Of a stretch of 64,000 nucleotides of DNA, positions 1-11,105 are shown piece by piece (position 1 is the first letter of the stretch; each line of letters begins with the position of its first letter). Position numbers and translations under genes: made by a program. Source of the DNA: Paralithodes platypus (taxonomy: Eukaryota; Arthropoda; Malacostraca; Decapoda; Lithodidae); contig CM064517.1 in assembly GCA_032716605.1 (NCBI GenBank), positions 19,040,100 to 19,104,099 of the forward strand, in the 5' to 3' direction. The notes under the pieces were generated by a model. The model worked only from the letters and a program-made list of their open reading frames with translations, did not search any database and was not told the DNA's origin.

Positions 1-144
1 TAAATGCTCTGCGCGGTAGATTCAAACTACGGCGGATTAGTGTTTGAAGAGGATGCCTTATGTAATAGGCATGTTCGTCAATGATTACGGGGCCACTACT
101 AAATATTAGGTTTTCTTTATCTCCTTACAGGAGTCAAACCTATA
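1..144 (+). mobile_element. DIRS-A element terminus (third copy, 3' end only)
   Basis: These bases are the reverse complement of the left end of the DIRS-A copy at 15475, running from inside the inverted terminal repeat (its GCTCTGCGCGGTAG segment) out to the end CAAACCTATA at 144. The element therefore lies to the left, outside the window, and is coded on the plus strand, opposite to the two other copies here. The sequence after 144 is unrelated to DIRS-A, so the boundary is clear. Confidence 0.85.
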
Positions 145-1388
145 ATGGGGAGATTACTGTGTGTATAAATGTGTCCCACAACCGATATAAATGTACTAAT
201 TAATACAGAAATTTGGCGGGAGCCGCCCATAAGTAATTATTCCCATAAACTAAGTTGTTTTAAATTTGCGAATTTTAAATTTGCGAGGTCGCATGTCGCC
301 CATAATCTCGCAAATTTGGAGGATGGACTATACTTGTCAACTACATTCATAAGTATCCTGTCTTTGGCTCGGTTTTGGTACCGGTACAAGTTAGAAAATC
401 GTGCTCATGTGAGGCTTATCACATTTCACCAGGAGAGCCTCTGATTAGGCCTATTGCATTTGATAGGTTAAGTTAATTTTGTTCCCTAACTAATGAATAG
501 TGTAAAAATTAAACCACTTAAAATTAGCCAACTTTAAGTGAGGAGTGCCAGTATCTGTGAGACATGGAGCTGGATTCTCAACAGATATATAGAGCTGTAA
601 ATGGACTAAATTTAATTGTACTTTATGTGTGAGAAACTTACCGGAGTAATGAGTGACGCAACACCAATGGGTTGTCGCAAGAAGATCATTTCTTTACTAG
701 TAGAAGGACTCTGGGCCACCTCACCCTGCAAAATACATGTAAAAACAATATACAGTATCACTAATAACAAAACCATGTTTAACACAGCAGTTTCTATTAA
801 TTAAAGTCAGACAAGACATCCTCTGATAGCGAACAAATTTTGTTCCTCAGATGTATGATCTGTCTTTGATTATCATGGGTGAGAAGCACTATGGCCAAAT
901 TGTTAAACTCCTTATATAAATTACAGGGATTAAAAAACACTCCACTCCCTCCATAGGCCTAAAATTGTCCCTAAAAGTGCTTAGTTTTCACAAATTTCCC
1001 AAGGAGGGGGGCTTACAAACCTCTTCTCATTAACCTATAATGCCTCTGGACCACTCCCCCCTACTCAAAATCCTGGATCCGTCCCTGGTCAGATGTGAGC
1101 AGGAGCGCAATTCCAGTGCTTGCCAAAGGCGCTATTATACTGTACAGTATATCGATACGCCCCTGACTTGTAAGCCAAACACAGCCAGTCACATAATAGA
1201 AAACATAGCAAAATTACTTTCAAGCAAAATAAACCCCTACCACATGACAATTTATTTTCAGCCAGATATTTTTGTGCTAGCTTCTGCAAAACAAGCTCTG
1301 ATACCCCTTTTAGACTATTTTGGGGGATGGCTTTTTTTTTATCAAACTAATTGAGGGGAAGTATGTAAGTCTGAATGGTTGAGGTAAT
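145..1388. other. Unassigned AT-rich interval
   Basis: I see no coding sequence, RNA gene or known repeat here. The open frames are short and lack recognisable motifs. The only clear structure is an 11-bp perfect inverted repeat AAATTTGCGAG (277-287) / CTCGCAAATTT (307-317) with a 19-nt loop. Its core resembles the GCAAATTTGC palindrome scattered in the DIRS-B leader. Confidence 0.5.
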
Positions 1389-1510
1389 TGACAAGTAAGG
1401 CAGCTCTGAATAGGACTGCCTGGAGCGCCGCCATTAGGATGTGATATCGGAACCGCACTTCGTGTGGAGCACTCGGTCATTAAATTTTTGTATGTATGTA
1501 TGTAATGATA
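1389..1510 (+). mobile_element. RTE-Z LINE 3' end fragment with (TATG)n tail
   Basis: This 120-bp stretch matches the 3' terminus of the zinc-finger RTE-like LINE seen at 43126 (minus) and 60240 (plus). It shares GGCAGCTCTGAATAG, GAGCACTCGGTC and then a (TATG)n tail. It is a severely 5'-truncated copy. Its inverted partner starts 35 bp further on. Confidence 0.75.
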
Positions 1511-1539
1511 TTTATACATAGGCCTACATTAATAAAATC

Positions 1540-2005
1540 AAAAGACCGAGTGCTCCACAAAATGTGCGGTTCCGGTCTCATGTCCTAATGACGGCGCTCC
1601 AGGCAGCCCTATTCAGAGCTACCTTACTCGTCAAGTTTTTATATTCAAGATCAGACCGTATGGTCTGCTCCCACGTCTTCCTTGGGGTACCCCATTGTGC
1701 AGCTCTCTCCACGTTCATAGACTTGCATCTTTTCACCCAACTTAGCTCATCCATCCTCTCCACATGCCCAAACCATCCAAGCCTACATTACGCATCTCAT
1801 CACTGATACTCTAGATGCTAGTCTCCTCAGCTCTTCACTAAATATCCTACCTTGCAGCTTGGCCCCTTACATCCATCTCACCATTCTCATCTCATTACGT
1901 TCCATTCTGTTGATATCATCCACTTTGACAGGCCACTTCCCTGAAGCATATGTCATTGCGCTTCTAATACTGTACATGAAACGTACACCTTTCCCTTCAA
2001 GGGGA
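1540..2005 (-). mobile_element. RTE-Z LINE 3' fragment (5' truncated, pseudogene)
   Basis: Read on the minus strand this is the C-terminal end of the same zinc-finger RTE-like LINE family: an open frame at 1578-1763 carries the WVKRCKSMNVERAAQWGTPR stretch typical of its C-terminus, preceded by degenerate sequence. It ends at about 1540 near the family's GAGTGCTCCAC motif. Several frames are interrupted. With the plus-strand fragment at 1389 it forms a fold-back with arms of about 110 bp. Confidence 0.75.
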
Positions 2006-2160
2006 CAATTCAGACGTACTGTACCTTGATCTTTCAAATTTTGTCTGAAAAAGAGGTACGTATGAATATCTTACTGCAGATATTCACCTTAGTCTTTCAG
2101 ACTTTTATCTCTCTCCTTTAGACATTGGGCCGTCTTCCTTGACAAACCTGACCACTGTTG

Positions 2161-2439
2161 TTGCTGTTGTTGTTGTTGTTGTTCCCTAAGCTGCCTGGCC
2201 GAACAGCCCCGAGTCCCTAAGGAAGGCCATGGTCGGGCTTTCCCACAGAGCTCTCAAAGAGTGTAAATTGTGTTGTTGGCGTAAGTGGTTGTGTGAAATG
2301 CAGTCTTCTATGATGTGTTTAATGGTATGGGGTGCTGTGTTACAACCCGGGCAGGTGTCGACGACGGAGTCATCCAGTCTCTTCTGATAGCTCAGAAGAG
2401 CCGGATGGTGTCCGCATCTCAGCCTGGCCAGGTGGACCA
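2161..2439 (-). mobile_element. CAA-LINE 3' end (I/Jockey-like), with 13-bp target duplication
   Basis: The minus strand encodes an 84-residue C-terminal tail containing LARLRCGHHPALLSY and CPGCNTAPHT, the Cys/His-containing end of an I/Jockey-type non-LTR retrotransposon ORF2. It is followed by a (CAA)n tail that reads as GTT repeats on the plus strand at 2161-2191. The copy is flanked by the direct repeat CTGACCACTGTTG at 2148-2160 and 2440-2452, the signature of target-primed reverse transcription. Only the last part of the element was integrated. Confidence 0.85.
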
Positions 2440-2589
2440 CTGACCACTGTTGATAGCAATGGTTTTAGTTTTGCTTTATTCCTAGTCAGTCTGAATTATG
2501 CAATAGTTCTTGCAATTGGAATGAGATGTACAGTACTAGAAATATTTACAGTACAGTACTCTCATTGCATGTAATTACAACTAACTTAT

Positions 2590-2970
2590 CAGATGAGCTG
2601 CTTGAAGAGTATATGAGTGACTCATAGAGACAGATTGAGGAATGAAGAGATACATAGGAGAATGGGAACAGCAGGAACCTTTGTCGGCCAGAGTGGACGG
2701 AAGGGTAATGAACTGGTATGGCCATGTTGAGCGAATGGAAGATGAAAGGCTTACGAACGGAATGTGAGTCAGATACATACAAGGGGAGGTAGAGGGGTAG
2801 GAAGACCTCCATTGAGATAGAGAGATTGTGTAATACAAGCTTTGGAAGATAGAGAAATGACTCTAGATCGAGCAAGAGAAGTAGTAATAAATAAGAATGT
2901 ATGGAGAATGGTAGTGAATAGATGAGTGATAATGCGGTTGGGCGCCAGTTGGACTAGATAATAGTCCGTC
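2590..2970 (+). mobile_element. RTE-T LINE 3' fragment
   Basis: This piece matches 57991-58548 (minus), 58720-59075 (minus) and 62750-63375 (minus). Shared landmarks are GCCAGAGTGGACGG, TATGGCCATGTTGAGCG (the WYGHVER C-terminal motif of RTE-like ORFs) and the 3' landmark GTTGGACTAGATAATAGTCC. The reading frame is broken by stops, so it is a dead 5'-truncated LINE copy. Confidence 0.7.
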
Positions 2971-3129
2971 ACACGCCTGGGCCGGGGAGCCGGTATACAG
3001 TACAGTCGACGCTCGATTTAACGGACCCCGATACAACGGATTTCGGATTTAACGGACTCTGTCTGTAGCCGGACAATGGACCCAGCAACGGACAAAGTCC
3101 GATGCTCGAAAAAAAGTTGGAGCAAAGTC

Positions 3130-4640
3130 CGTTGCTCTATCTATTTATCTCTCTAATGCACCTACCTAAATCCCTTATACATTAACATAACTATGTCTTA
3201 TTTGGACTTTTTGTAATCTTTGAATCATTTCTAATGTGATGGAATTGAAAAATATAATATCCTTCCAGCACATAGATAAATAATAAATAAGATAGTCAAC
3301 AAAATATTTCAACTCTCCTCTCCGTGCGAGCAGACGGAAGATTTACGTTTGATAGATTTTTTGTTTTGTTTTTTTCCCTCGATATACACTCTCTTTCTAT
3401 CTATCAATCTCTCTAATTCATCTACCTAAATCCCTTATACATTAACATAATTTTTTTTTTTTTTTTTTAAAGAGACAATGAACGGAGGAAGGAAAAACAC
3501 AGATAAAACAAAAAGGTCCATGTGCCTAAAGGCATCCTCCATTCATAAAATGTTTGTAACAACTGGATTTAAACATTTGTAGATTGTAAGTTTGTGGAAA
3601 GCAATTCGAGGGAAGTGAATTCCAAAGAGTAGTAGCTCTGGGGATAAATGAATTCTGATAAGCAGAAGTTCTGCATTGTGGAGGAGAAAGTGTAAATTCA
3701 TAGGCGCTCTCAGCTGCCCTAGTTCTACGGGGAAAGATGTGGAGAGGCGACACAATTGAAGCAAGTTCCTCGGAACAATTGCTGTGAAAATATCTGTAGA
3801 ATAATGCAAGGGATGCAACGTTTCTTCGTATGGATAATGTAGGAAGGTCCTGTGTGATTGCAGGGTTATTGATTAATCTAATAGCTTTATTTTGAATTTT
3901 GTCCAACTGCTTCAATGCAACCACTCCACTTCCACCCCACAGAGGTAAACAATAATCCATCTGAGAACGCACATGACTTTTATATATCACGGCCAACTGC
4001 TCGTCAGTGAAGAATTCTCGAACTCTGTACAGGAGTCCCAGTTTTTTAGAGGCATTCTTAGCAATGCTTCTAACATAATGTGTCCAGCTCAAGTTAGTAG
4101 TTAATGTTACACCGAGAATGTCAATACTAGGGGAAGTGGGAATATTTACATCATTAAAAACTATATGGGAGTCAGTGAGATTCTGTCGGTTAGAAAATTG
4201 AATGTATTTGGTTTTCTGTGCATTAAAGGAAACTAGATTCTTTTGTCCCCATCCATTAATTCTAGAAAGGTCCTGGTTCAGAGAAATTGCAGTGTTTATT
4301 TTTTAATTTATAAGATCGGGTTGGGTGAAAGAATTGGTAAATGTGAAGGAACTGTGGAGTGTTGAGTCATCTGCGTAGGAATGTATTGGATTATGAGTGG
4401 TAGATATGAGATCATTGATATGTCTTATTTGGACTTTTTGTAATCTTTGAATCATTTCTAATGCGATGGAATTGAAAAATATAATATCCTTCCAGCACAT
4501 AGATAAACAATAAATACGATAGTAAAAAAAATAGTTCAACCCTCCCCTCCGTCTAGGCGCCGAGCTTCCGAGACGGGAGATTTACGTTTGATAGATTTTT
4601 TTTTTTTTTTTTCCCACGGTATACACAAAATGATGGGGAA
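3130..4640. repeat. Tandem duplication of about 270 bp inside the TIR element, split by a LINE
   Basis: The block CTACCTAAATCCCTTATAC ... TATGTCTTATTTGGAC ... GATTTACGTTTGATAG occurs from about 3165 to 3365. It starts again at 3421, is interrupted at 3451-4421 by a minus-strand LINE, and resumes at 4422-4600 with TATGTCTTATTTGGAC. The two units differ at scattered positions, so the duplication predates the LINE insertion. Confidence 0.7.
3452..4421 (-). pseudogene. LINE reverse transcriptase fragment with poly(A) tail (CR1/L2-like)
   Basis: On the minus strand, residues around 4303-4420 include INDLIST...SYADDSTLHSS, the palm YADD box of a non-LTR reverse transcriptase. Downstream, the 188-residue frame at 3526-4092 has SWTHYVRSIAKNASKKLG, SQMDYCLPLWGG and a C-terminal TTLWNSLPSNCF, the usual thumb and C-terminal motifs of CR1/L2-group LINEs. 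A T run at 3452-3469 is the poly(A) tail read in reverse. A frameshift or stop separates the YADD part from the thumb part, and the endonuclease and fingers are missing (5' truncation). Confidence 0.8.
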
Positions 4641-4715
4641 ATAGTATAACATGTCTTTAATTGACATTTGTGTTGTTTTTGCTGATTATGAGTTGGTGGA
4701 AAAAAATGTCTTTAA

Positions 4716-5195
4716 ACCCTTCAAACTCGGATGGTACACGTGTGTACCATTATGTTTTGCCCCCAGGAACCTGGGTGGTACAACATTGTACCATTGCTTG
4801 AAAGCCTGTGAGCTTCGTGTGCGAGGCGTCGGTCCGACGCATGTAAACAACAGCCGGCTGGACCGACGCCCCGCATCTCCGGCCACAAGAAGGAGAGCGT
4901 CGCTTGTTCGTGTGTGCCTGTATGTTGTTGTTAAGTATCGAAAAGTAGTGGAAAGTGGCTGTTTTGGCCATAAAGTTATCTCCAATGAAATCATCATCAC
5001 AAATCAAGCACTTGACTTAGAGAGCTCTATTTAACGCCATTCTACAGGTAAATAACACAGCTACGCTTGGGGATGCGCGGGAATGCGGGAAGCAGTCAGC
5101 ATAACAATGATACGGTAGCCTAGCCTAGACGTTTTTCGGCCAAAACACCCGGATTTCGGGGAATATTTATGTAATGCGTAGCCGGGGCGGGAGGG
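4716..5195. mobile_element. TTAA-target MITE (piggyBac-like), copy 1
   Basis: About 480 bp bounded by TTAA (4712-4715 and 5196-5199), with ends beginning ACCCTTC and finishing GGGAGGG. It is the same element, in the opposite orientation, as 39507-39988, sharing a long internal block (for example TTTTGGCCATAAAG and CGACGCATGTAAACAACAGC). No transposase is encoded. TTAA duplication and CCCT-type ends are typical of the piggyBac superfamily. Confidence 0.75.
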
Positions 5196-5757
5196 TTAAT
5201 TCTATCATATCGGAAATGATTCACAGATTATATAGAGACCAAATAACATACACTTTTAAGTGTGTTCAATAGTTTTGCATTATCAATAGGGTGTAGCACA
5301 AGGTTTATCAACATATCACAGTAATGGGGTCTGGGTTGAGGCCGGGACGGGGAGGGGAGGGAGTAGGCCTACAGCGGATATATAGGGGATATCCTTCCTT
5401 TTTTTTTTTTTTTTTTTTTTTCCCCATGTGAGATTTATCATATCAATGACAAATACGACCTTTATTATGTTTTCAGGGACATACAGCACAACGTGTCCCT
5501 CAAAAAAAACGAAATACGAAGGCAATTTTCCAGCTACGGACTTTTTCCAGCAACGGACTCGGTCTCCCCCCTATTAGTCCGTTAAATCGAGCGTCGACTG
5601 TATATGAAGGGTCATGCCTGGATGTGAGTTGGTTGGGCTTCACTGCGTATCTGCCTGTTGAGACCGGAAAATCTTCGAGAGGCCTGGAACCTGAGAATCT
5701 TTTGCTGAAATGGGGCTGAGTCTCTAGGTCTTCTCCTGGGCAACCTACTGTAGGTGT

Positions 5758-5806
5758 TTTATTATTATTTGTTTAATTATTATTATCATTATTATTATTA
5801 TTATTA
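5758..5806. repeat. (ATT)n microsatellite
   Basis: A slightly interrupted ATT/TTA run abuts the start of a pogo-like fragment at 5807. Confidence 0.85.
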
Positions 5807-5955
5807 CAGTAAAATCTCGCTATTTCGGACTAATTGGGAGGACACCCTGTCCGAAATGTCCGAAAATTCAAGATGTCTGAACTCCGGCTGTGTCCGATCT
5901 AAAAGAGGACAAAAAAACGACCTGAAAGAAAAATATCCGACGAATATCGAATAAG
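5807..5955. mobile_element. Pogo/Tigger-like terminus fragment
   Basis: The sequence begins with TA then CAGTAAAATCTCGC and continues GGACTAATTGGGAGGAC, closely resembling the element end at 63385 (CAGTAAAACCTC ... GACTAATTGGGGGAG). Repeated TCCGAA/GTCCGA words follow. No matching opposite end is visible before the LINE at 6110, so only one terminus is supported. Confidence 0.55.
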
Positions 5956-6109
5956 TAATAGTGAAATGAGAACAAACTTCACCGTTAATTAAACCGGGAA
6001 ACGGGAGCGAACTTCATGCATGTGAATAAATGCGACCTCAGAAGAAGGGAAACGTGAACGAACTTCATGCACCCATGACAACGAATAGGCCTAATGCGAT
6101 CTTGGCTAG

Positions 6110-8215
6110 GCTAGGCTACTTTTGGCTAGGCTACCCTATTAAGGATGAGATCTGTGCAGCATGTGAGGAGGTGTGTGGAGTGAGGAGAAGAGGGAGGGGA
6201 GTGAAAGGTATAGCATGGTGGACAGAAGAGGTAAGAATAGCTGTGGAAGAAAAGAAGAAAGCATATAGAGAGTGGTTGGGTAGTAGAGGGAATGAAGATT
6301 CCGAGAGACAGAAACGAGCGAGGTACGTGGAGAGTAAGAGGGTGGTGAAGAGAGTAGTGAAGGAAAGTAAGAGAAGAGTAGATGAGGAATTTGGAAGGAA
6401 TCTGAGTGTAAAATGGAGGGAGAGTAAGAAACTGTTCTGGAAAGAAGTCAAGAAAGTTAGGGAAGGTAGCAAGGGAAACAGTAAGGGTGTGAAAGATAAG
6501 AATGGGATAATGCTAGCCGAGAAGCAAGAGAGAGTCGAAAGATGGAGGGAGTACTTCAGTGAGTTGCTAAATGAAAGGAATGAAGAGCCAGCAAACATAG
6601 CTGGATATGGTATGGGAGGGAGAAGAAGAGAAGTAGTGGAGGAGGAGGTGGGGATCAGGAGGTCAGAAGTGTGGGAAGCCATGAAAAGAGTGAAGTTGGG
6701 GAAAGCACCAGGAACAGATGGAGTGTGTGGGGAAATGTTGAGGTATGGTGGTGAGATAGTGATAGAATGGGTATGGAAAATGTGCAAACTAGCATGGGAG
6801 AAGGGGAGTGCACCCGATGACTGGAAGACTGGCATAATAGTCCCCCTATATAAGGGCAAAGGGGAAAGAGGAGTGTGTGGTAACCACCGAGGAATATGTC
6901 TTCTAAGCGTAGTAGGGAAGGTATACAGTAGGGTAGTGATTGAGAGAGTGAGAGTGAGAACGGAGAAATGAATAGGCGACGAGCAGGGAGGTTTTAGGAA
7001 GGGAAGAGGATGTGTAGATCAGATTTTTACCCTGAATTGTGTTGTGGAGAAGTATCTGGAGAAGAAACAAAAGGTGTATGTTGCCTTTATGGACTTGGAG
7101 AAGGCCTATGACAGAGTGGATAGAGAAGGTTTGTGGAAAGTACTTAGAATATACGGAGTAGAGGGCAAGTTGCTGAAAGCAGTGAAGAGCATGTATGAGG
7201 GTGCAAAGGCGGCGGCAGTACGTGTGGAGAGTGAGCAGAGCGAGTTCTTTGACCTGAATGTTGGTTTGAAACAGGGGTGTGTGATGTCCCCGTGGTTGTT
7301 TACTGTATATACTGGAGTTATGAAAGAAATACTATCAAGAGCAGTGGATGTTGGTGTATCGCTGAAAAGGGAGGGAATTGAGTGGAAGCTACCTATACTG
7401 CTGTTTGCGGATGATACAGTTCTGATGAGTGATAATGAATGGGAGTTGCAGGGTCTGGTAAATGAGTTTGGAACAGTGTGCGAAAAACGGAATTTGAAGG
7501 TAAATACGGGGAAGAGCAAGGTTATGGTCTTCGAAAGGGGTGAAGTCACAGAGTGTGAGGTGAAGCTGAACGGTCAGGCTATGGAGATCGTCAACTCTTT
7601 TAAGTATCTGGGCAGTGTGTTGAGTAAAGATGGGACTATGGATGAAGAGGTGCGGGAGAGGGTACAACAGGGGAAGAGGGTTGTAGGAACGCTAAAAGCA
7701 GTAACAAGAAATAGGGTGGTCAGTATGGAAGTGAAGAAGTCCTTGCATGACAGTGTGGTAATCCCGACACTGACTTACGGAAGCGAAGCATGGACGTTGG
7801 TTGAGAGACTCAGACCAAGAGTGAGAGCAGTGGAAATGAATTACTTAAGGAGTGCGTGCGGAGTTACATGGAGGGATAGACAGACTAATGAGGAAGTAAG
7901 AAGGAGGTGTGGTGTGGAGGTAGATGTGCTGGAAAGTGTGAAAAGGAACAACTTGAGATGGTTCGGCCATATGGAACGTATGGAAAGCGAGAGAATGACT
8001 AAGAGGGTGTACGAGAGCGAGGTGGAGGGACAGAGGGGGAGAGGTAGACCGAATATGAGGTGGAAGGATGGAGTGAGGAACTACATGAACGAAGGCGGTG
8101 CTGGTTGGGGGGAGGGGCGTCGACTGACTGGGGACAGAGGTGCATGGGGGCGGTTCGTTCGTGGCCACCCCTTCGGGGATCACGGCGTCAGGCAATAGAT
8201 AGATAGATAGACCCT
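6110..8215 (+). pseudogene. RTE-G LINE reverse transcriptase, nearly full-length RT, GATA tail
   Basis: Two in-phase blocks (to 6971 and from 7044 to 8198), separated by one stop near 6969, encode an RTE-type non-LTR reverse transcriptase. Visible motifs are the region-1 block GKAPGTDGVCGEML, GGFRKGRGCVDQIF, the palm FMDLEKAYDRVDREGLW, LKQGCVMSPWLF, the catalytic FADDTVLMSD, the thumb motif FKYLGSVLSKDG, then YGSEAWTL, LRWFGHMERM and RGRGRPNMRWKDGVR. The AP-like endonuclease that should precede the RT is absent, so the copy is 5'-truncated. It ends in GGCAATAGATAGATAGATAG, a GATA-type tail. Function, when intact: target-primed reverse transcription of its own mRNA. Confidence 0.9.
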
Positions 8216-8549
8216 ATTCGTACTTAGGTTAATATACTGTACAGTACATATAGTACTGAATATGAAACAATAAGTTCAGCTGATGGTCGGAAACTAAGAA
8301 TCAACACTCACCACTTCATTGAAAACAGTCAATTTAGTGCCCTCCACCTCACTTCATCTCACTCCACTTCTCCACCTCACTATCCTTGACCACCTCACTT
8401 CCCTTCTCCATCTCAAGTGATATCGAGGTCACCTTACGCTTTGGGAGGCATGATAACACGGGAATATAGGCGGAGGAGATAACAAACACACAAGATGGCT
8501 ACCCGCTTAAACATACTGTACTGACGCCCATGACGTCAGTACAGTATGT
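8216..8549. other. Intergenic stretch ending in a perfect hairpin
   Basis: No gene is seen. A CCACCTCACTTC-type pyrimidine-rich simple repeat runs at about 8340-8415. At 8511-8549 a 16-bp perfect inverted repeat (arm ACATACTGTACTGACG, loop CCCATGA) sits immediately before the first recognisable bases of the CR1-a LINE. Confidence 0.6.
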
Positions 8550-11105
8550 GGAGGAAAATTAGGGTTAAACTGGAGAATGCTGTATCCAAAAGTGTACCAG
8601 TAAGGGAATATAAGGATAAAACAAAATTGAGGAAAAGAACGAACCCAGAATTGCCAATGAAAAGAAAGCTTTGGACATTGATTGTGGGAAAGACTAAAAT
8701 TGTTAAAAATGAACAGGGGGTCTAGTATAGAAGCTAAAAAAGTGGATCTGGAATGCAGACAAATAAACAATAAAATAAGGTGGGAGACAAGGAGAGGGGT
8801 GAAGGAGAGGGAGAGAGAGATTGCTAGAAATGTGAAGGATAATCCAAAAAATATTCTGGAAGTATATTCAGGAAAAGTTAACAAGAAGAGTAGGTATCCC
8901 AGAACTGATAGGAGACTTGGATGATGGGAATAGAGCAGAAACTGATAAGGAGAAAGCAGAGGTGCTGGGGAAATACTTTGGGGAGGTACTAACAGTAGAG
9001 TTGGTTGATGCAGTGCCTACTATTCCTATCAAACAGGCACCAGCACTAGAACTAATAGAGTTTTCCCATGCTAGAATAAGGAGGGCTATAGAAAAAATGA
9101 ACAGAAGTAAGTCCCCGGGACCGGATGGGATACATCCAAGAATCATAAAGGAAGGAGGTGAGATGTTAGTAGAGCCATTACATTTTTTATATGAGGTATC
9201 TTTTAATAGAGGACAGATCCCGACGGACTGGAGAGGCGAACATAACAGCTATATTTAAGAAGGGAAAGAGAAATGACCCAGGAAATTATAGACCAGTCAG
9301 TTTGACAAGTGTTGTGTGTAAACTAATGGAAACGGTAATTAGAGAAGGAATAATGGAGCATATGAAATCAAACCAACTTTTCAGTGGGAGACAGTTCGGA
9401 TTCTTGCCGGGGAGGTCGACGGTACTACAGCTAATTAAGGTGGTAGATGATTGGATGCAAACTCTGGAGGATGGTGATGTAATAGACGTGGTATATTGCG
9501 ATTTTATGAAGGCCTTCGATAAGGTCCCACATAAAAAGTTAATAGAGAAAGTTAGAAGCTATAGTATAGGGGAGAAATGTGTGAAATGGATAGAAGCCTT
9601 CCTGAAAGATTGGAGACAGAGGGTACTGGTGAATGGAATAGGCTCGGGGTGGAGGGAAATTACAAGTGGGGTACCTCAGGGATCTGTGTTGGGACCACTA
9701 CTGTTCGTTATATTTATCAACGACTTACCTGAAGTTATAACCAATGGAAGTGAGATATACAGTAGGGTCCCGCATAAAACGTGTTCGCATAAAACGAGTC
9801 TCGATTAAAACGACCGACCTAAAATATTAATATTTAATTTTCGATCAGAACGAATGTGATCACATAAAACGAGTCCGCCGCCAAAGTGGGGCAAATCCGA
9901 GGAGTTTTCATATAGAGCGCCGAAATATCGTACAAAACGTACAAAATATCGTACGCTTTCATATAGAACGCCGAAATATCGTACAAAACGTACGAAATAT
10001 CGTACGCTCCTGACGGAAATTTACGCTTCCAGTGAACATTGACGATATTGGGCCACCAAAATGCTGTGTTCACATAAAACGAAATCGCATAAAACGCCCT
10101 CGTTTATCGACCATATACTCGTTTTATGTGAGACCCTACTGTACCTGTATGCGGATGACACTAAGCTGTAAGTGAGGAGTAAGGAAGATGTGAGTTTGCT
10201 TCAAGGAGATGTGGAGGGCATGAAGGGATGGTCTGAACATTGGTTAATGCCTTTTCATCCAAAAAAATGCAAGTACATGCGGATTGGGACTAGCAAGATA
10301 GACAAGGTAGGATACAGTATATATGAAGCGATGGAGGAAGTGAATGCAGAGAAGGATATAGGAGTAGTAATAGACAATAAGTTAAATTTCTCAGAACATT
10401 TAGCGGAAAAGATAAACAAAGCCAATAGAATTGTAGGGCTGATAAGGAGGAGATTTGTGTCACTTGACGAAGAAATATTCAGGAATCTCTATACAGCGCT
10501 GGTTAGGCCGCACCTGGAATATGGAACCAGGTGTGGGCTCCATATATGGTAAAGGATATAGAAGCAGTGGAGAAAGTGCAGAGGGGAGCTAGCAAGCTGG
10601 TACCAACGTTGAAGAACGCGGGCTATGAAAAGAGGTTAAGGACACTGGGACTTCCGACACTGGCATATAGGAGAAAGAGAGAGGATATGACAGAGACTTT
10701 TAAGATAGTGTCAGGAAAGTATGATGAGGATGTGTGTGAAGGTATCTTCTTGATGCGGGAGGGAACAAGAACGAGAGGACACTCTAAGTAAATTTACAAA
10801 GAAAGAAATAGGCTTGAAAAGGCAAAGAACTCATTTTGTGATAGAGTGGTAAATGAGTGAAACGCGCTGCCCCAGTATGTAGTCGATTCCGAATCAATAA
10901 GGAAGTTTGAAAGTAATCTTGATAAAGCATGGGGAAGACAAGATTTGAAGTTTGATTATAAAGCAAAAATACAGAATAGTAAAAATGTTGCGTCTGCTGC
11001 CGCCGCCGCCAACACAGTGAACGACCGCAGTAGTGCAAGTACTGGCACTGAGCTGGATACACAGGCCTAGTTTGCCTTTTTCCAGAGGATCTACTGTAAG
11101 AAACT
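8550..11105 (+). pseudogene. CR1-a LINE, ORF2 broken by frameshifts and a pogo-like MITE
   Basis: Successive frames (8682-8924, 8917-9258, 9191-9808, 10172-10552, 10531-10791 and on to about 11070) align end to end with the better preserved copy at 61415. They give a CR1-clade reverse transcriptase: [94 protein letters not shown], and a C-terminal NALPQYVVDSESI. At least four frame changes or stops are present, and the YADD region is split by an inserted 382-bp DNA element. The endonuclease is missing. The 3' tail repeats CTGTAAGAAA. It cannot be active. Confidence 0.9.
9760..10141. mobile_element. Pogo/Tigger-like MITE inserted in the CR1-a RT
   Basis: A 382-bp element with inverted ends CAGTAGGGTCCCGCATAAAA and its diverged complement (GTTTTATGTGAGACCCTACTG), flanked by TA duplications at 9758-9759 and 10142-10143. 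The interior contains repeated TAAAACGA and CGTACAAAA words. Comparison with the unoccupied site in the other CR1-a copy (near 61690) shows a clean insertion just before the YADD box. It has no coding capacity. Confidence 0.9.

Larger units (their letters stand above)
3003..5600. mobile_element. Pogo/Tigger-like TIR DNA transposon, non-autonomous, with nested insertions
   Basis: The ends are inverted repeats: CAGTCGACGCTCGATTTAAC from 3003 inward, and its complement ending at 5600. They are flanked on both sides by TA (3001-3002 and 5601-5602), as expected of Tc1/mariner-pogo superfamily insertions. Further in, both ends carry related GGACTC/CGGAC blocks. No transposase frame is visible. The interior contains a tandemly duplicated block, a LINE fragment (3452-4421) and a TTAA MITE (4716-5195). 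The family assignment rests on the TIR start and TA duplication. Confidence 0.75.

Noticed and set aside
4651..5034. 127-codon frame in the first TTAA MITE
   Set aside because: The equivalent region of the second MITE copy is read in other frames with stops; it is MITE sequence.
6131..6859. 242-codon minus-strand frame opposite the RTE-G reverse transcriptase
   Set aside because: It is the Ser/Leu/Phe-rich antisense shadow of the purine-rich LINE coding strand.
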